This document shows, piece after piece, positions 40,981-42,573 of a stretch of 42,573 nucleotides of DNA. The translations under genes were made by a program, and so were the position numbers. This DNA comes from Clostridiales bacterium CHKCI006 (GTDB lineage Bacteria > Bacillota_I > Bacilli_A > Erysipelotrichales > Coprobacillaceae), in NCBI GenBank assembly GCA_900018345.1, contig FCNA01000036.1:1-42573 (forward strand), written 5' to 3'. A model generated the notes under the pieces. The model did no database searches, was not told where the DNA came from, and worked only from the letters and a program-made list of their open reading frames with translations. Position 1 is the first letter of the stretch, and every line of letters starts with the position of its first letter.

Positions 40981-41031
40981 AAGAATTGACGTGACGAAAG
41001 AGGGGGAATCGTTTATAATGAGGATGAAATA

Positions 41032-41053
41032 GGCGAAGTCTAAAGACCTCGCC
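41032..41053 (-). ncRNA. Group II intron domain VI
   Basis: Stem GGCGAGGTC, loop TTTA, GACTTCGCC (one G-T pair) 7 bases after domain V. I could not place the bulged branch-point A with confidence. Confidence 0.7.
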
Positions 41054-41060
41054 CCTTCCC

Positions 41061-41094
41061 GAACCGTACGGGCACCTTTCAATGCATACGGCTC
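41061..41094 (-). ncRNA. Group II intron domain V
   Basis: A 34-base catalytic domain V on the minus strand: GAGCCGTATG..., GAAA tetraloop, ...CGTACGGTTC. This is the standard bacterial form. It starts 8 bases after the maturase stop. Confidence 0.93.
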
Positions 41095-41101
41095 TCCATT
41101 T

Positions 41102-42573
41102 CTAAGTGAGTTTTCGTTTTGTAATTTGATTGAACTCTAAAAGGTTTTGACTGACCTTTATAAAACATTCTCTACATAGACATATCTGCCTACGGTTTAT
41201 TCTTATCATTTCTTTGATGATATTTGAATAAGGCATATGCAGTGAACTTATCCTTTTTCTATGAAACATGACATGATGTTGTGGATTGCCACATATGTAA
41301 CAGTTTCTTTTGAGAGGATTCGTATCTCTATATTTGTATTCTACAGTTTTTTTGATCTTGTTATTCCACTGTGGAAAGAATGTCTTATCTCGTTTGAATG
41401 AAGGATATAAAGCTAATCTGATTGTTTTAGCTTTTCCTCTGTCATTCATATACGAATAAATCAGTTCTGCATGATATTTCTTAAAAACCTTCTTTATTGA
41501 AATATCACATTTACGTGCAATCGTATAGGCAATGGAATATTGGATGATGTATTGGATCCTATGCATGACATAGTCATTCCTACAGCCTTGATTATTGTTG
41601 ACCAGCCCTCTAAGAACCTGATTCATAGGTAGTGATGTCCTCTATGGGTTTGCATAATAATCGTTTTATGGAAGTAGGATATCCAAAGGCATCGCACATT
41701 CCGTTGTCACGCAGTTTGTGTATGAGTTTTTGATTGTCAATGAGGATGTCAATGTTAGGGAAATCTCCTGTTGATGAGATACCCAAGAAAGTGTGCTTTT
41801 TCATTTTTCGCATGTGTGATGAGAGTCTTTTCTTCGCTGAGCCTTAAATGAAGTTCGTTTTCAAGAAAATATTTGATTTCCTGTTTGAGCTGTTGAGCAT
41901 ACGCTCTTGAAGAAATGGTTCCCACCAAGAAATTATCTGCATAGCGTACATAATGTACTCTGCGGAAGTTAGGGTCAAAAACATCAATTGAAGGAGTTGC
42001 TTTCAGCTCTTTCCTTAATCGTTTGATTTCTTTGGTGTCATGTATTGAGCTGATATCTTAACTTGGCATGTTTTGGATTTTGTTTACGATATTTACCTTT
42101 CGTATCCCTTTGGATGATATTTTCCATGAATCTATCCAGTTTATCAAGATAGATATTGGCAAGAATTGGACTGGCACAAGAGCCTTGAGCGTTACCTTGT
42201 TTCGTTGTTTGGAAGTTATGTTCCATGTCGAAGTAGCCAGCCTTCAGTAGTTTATTGATGAGGCGAATAAAACGTTCATCATCAATCCTTTCACGAAGAA
42301 TAGACTCTAGGATACGATGATCCATTTCGTCAAAACATGCAGAGATATCGCCCTCAATAAACCAAACAGTAGACCGCCAGGTTTCTACTTGAGCCAATGC
42401 ACTGTGCACACTACGATTGGGGCGAAAGCCATGAGAAAGATTTGAGAATGTAGGTTCATAGATACATTCAAGTATGATACGAATACATTCTTGAACTAAC
42501 TTATCTTTACCATTAGGAAAACTAAGTTTACGCATCTTTCCGTTTTTCTTGGGAATGTAAGTGATTCTGTTCG
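41102..42573 (-). pseudogene. ltrA: Group II intron reverse transcriptase/maturase, frameshifted and 5'-truncated by the window
   Basis: LtrA-type maturase pieces in successive frames. Piece 1 runs from the window edge to 42038: YIPKKNGKMRKLSFPNGKDK, then GDISACFDEMDHRIL, then QGSCASPILANIYLDKLD. Piece 2 covers about 42050-41790 and includes YVRYADNFLVG. Piece 3 covers about 41790-41610, with GDFPNIDILIDN. Piece 4 covers 41626-41102, with MNQVLRGLVNN and a cysteine-rich NCYICGN...CLCREC tail like the HNH/En region. Three frameshifts (near 42050, 41785 and 41625) join otherwise continuous homology. The RT active site reads YADN instead of YADD, so even the repaired protein would probably lack reverse transcription. 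Confidence 0.88.

Larger units (their letters stand above)
41029..42573 (-). mobile_element. Group II intron, 3' part, decayed
   Basis: The minus strand carries, in order, a reverse transcriptase/maturase reading frame broken by frameshifts, domain V and domain VI of a group II intron. The 3' end is near 41029 (…CCTAT). The 5' part (domains I-IV start) lies beyond the window's right edge, so exon-binding sites and the insertion target cannot be defined. It lies in the same direction as the CYTH gene, just upstream of its promoter. Confidence 0.88.

Noticed and set aside
40992-41019. Plus-strand TTGACG and TATAAT between the intron and the CYTH promoter
   Set aside because: The spacing of 22 bases is too long for a normal promoter and no plus-strand gene follows.
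1-42573. CRISPR arrays, toxin-antitoxin pairs, prophage or insertion sequence ends other than the group II intron
   Set aside because: No regularly spaced repeats, no recognised toxin or antitoxin pair, and no transposase gene were seen.

Overview
The window looks like a chromosomal segment of a low-to-moderate GC, mainly anaerobic Firmicute, most likely of the Erysipelotrichaceae group. Evidence: Gram-positive Shine-Dalgarno sites, T-box leaders on asnS and trpS, a preQ1-I riboswitch, Spx with Gly52, a ComK-like protein, class I two-subunit fumarase, and oxygen-sensitive ribonucleotide reductase genes. The family assignment is inference; no 16S gene is present. Most genes are housekeeping or small metabolic units in short operons separated by clear intrinsic terminators.

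Layout. 1-6.6 kb (+): a Cof-type HAD phosphatase, a RelA/SpoT-domain alarmone synthetase, a MATE exporter, a preQ1-I riboswitch with a QueT-type transporter, and a membrane-bound protein with a degenerate GGDEF and an intact EAL domain. 6.6-8.2 kb (-): a MarR regulator with two palindromic operators over its own promoter, a flavodoxin-like protein, a small membrane protein, then tRNA-Ser(CGA). 8.3-12 kb (-): operon nrdG - nrdD (with a fused C-terminal redoxin domain) - ferritin. 12.2-15 kb (-): a degenerate TraB/GumN-like lipoprotein, and asnS behind two tandem Asn T-boxes. 15-20.4 kb: RpiR regulator, nitroreductase, DUF5060-type glycoside hydrolase, HAD phosphatase, and the two fumarase subunits. 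20.4-21.9 kb (-): three uncharacterised membrane proteins. 22.2-27.5 kb (+): an NrdD paralogue that has lost both radical residues, the TldD/TldE pair, and an acetyltransferase. 27.5-29.5 kb (-): asnA and a ChbG/YdjC deacetylase. 29.6-32.7 kb: rdgB-trmL-DUF1461 operon, a cysteine-free thioredoxin-like protein, and small membrane proteins. 33-35.7 kb: ridA, a ComK-like gene overlapping an amidase-fold gene, a DUF3603-like protein and an HdeD-like protein. 35.8-40.2 kb: trpS with a Trp T-box, spx, and a Ca2+-type P-ATPase. 40.2-42.6 kb (-): a CYTH protein behind a region of nested inverted repeats, then the 3' part of a decayed group II intron running off the window.

How it fits together. Asparagine appears twice: AsnA makes it, and AsnS charges it under double T-box control. 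DNA precursor supply is handled by the nrdG-nrdD-ferritin operon, in which ferritin could store iron near the Fe-S activase. The redoxin fused to NrdD suggests thiol-based rather than formate-based reduction.

The signals most worth following are: the NrdD-like pseudoenzyme at 22258-24282 (thiyl-radical Cys replaced by Asn, glycyl-radical domain absent, ATP cone kept); the nested inverted repeats at 40785-40954, which could be a structured leader or an invertible segment; the tandem T-boxes; and the ComK-like/degenerate amidase pair.
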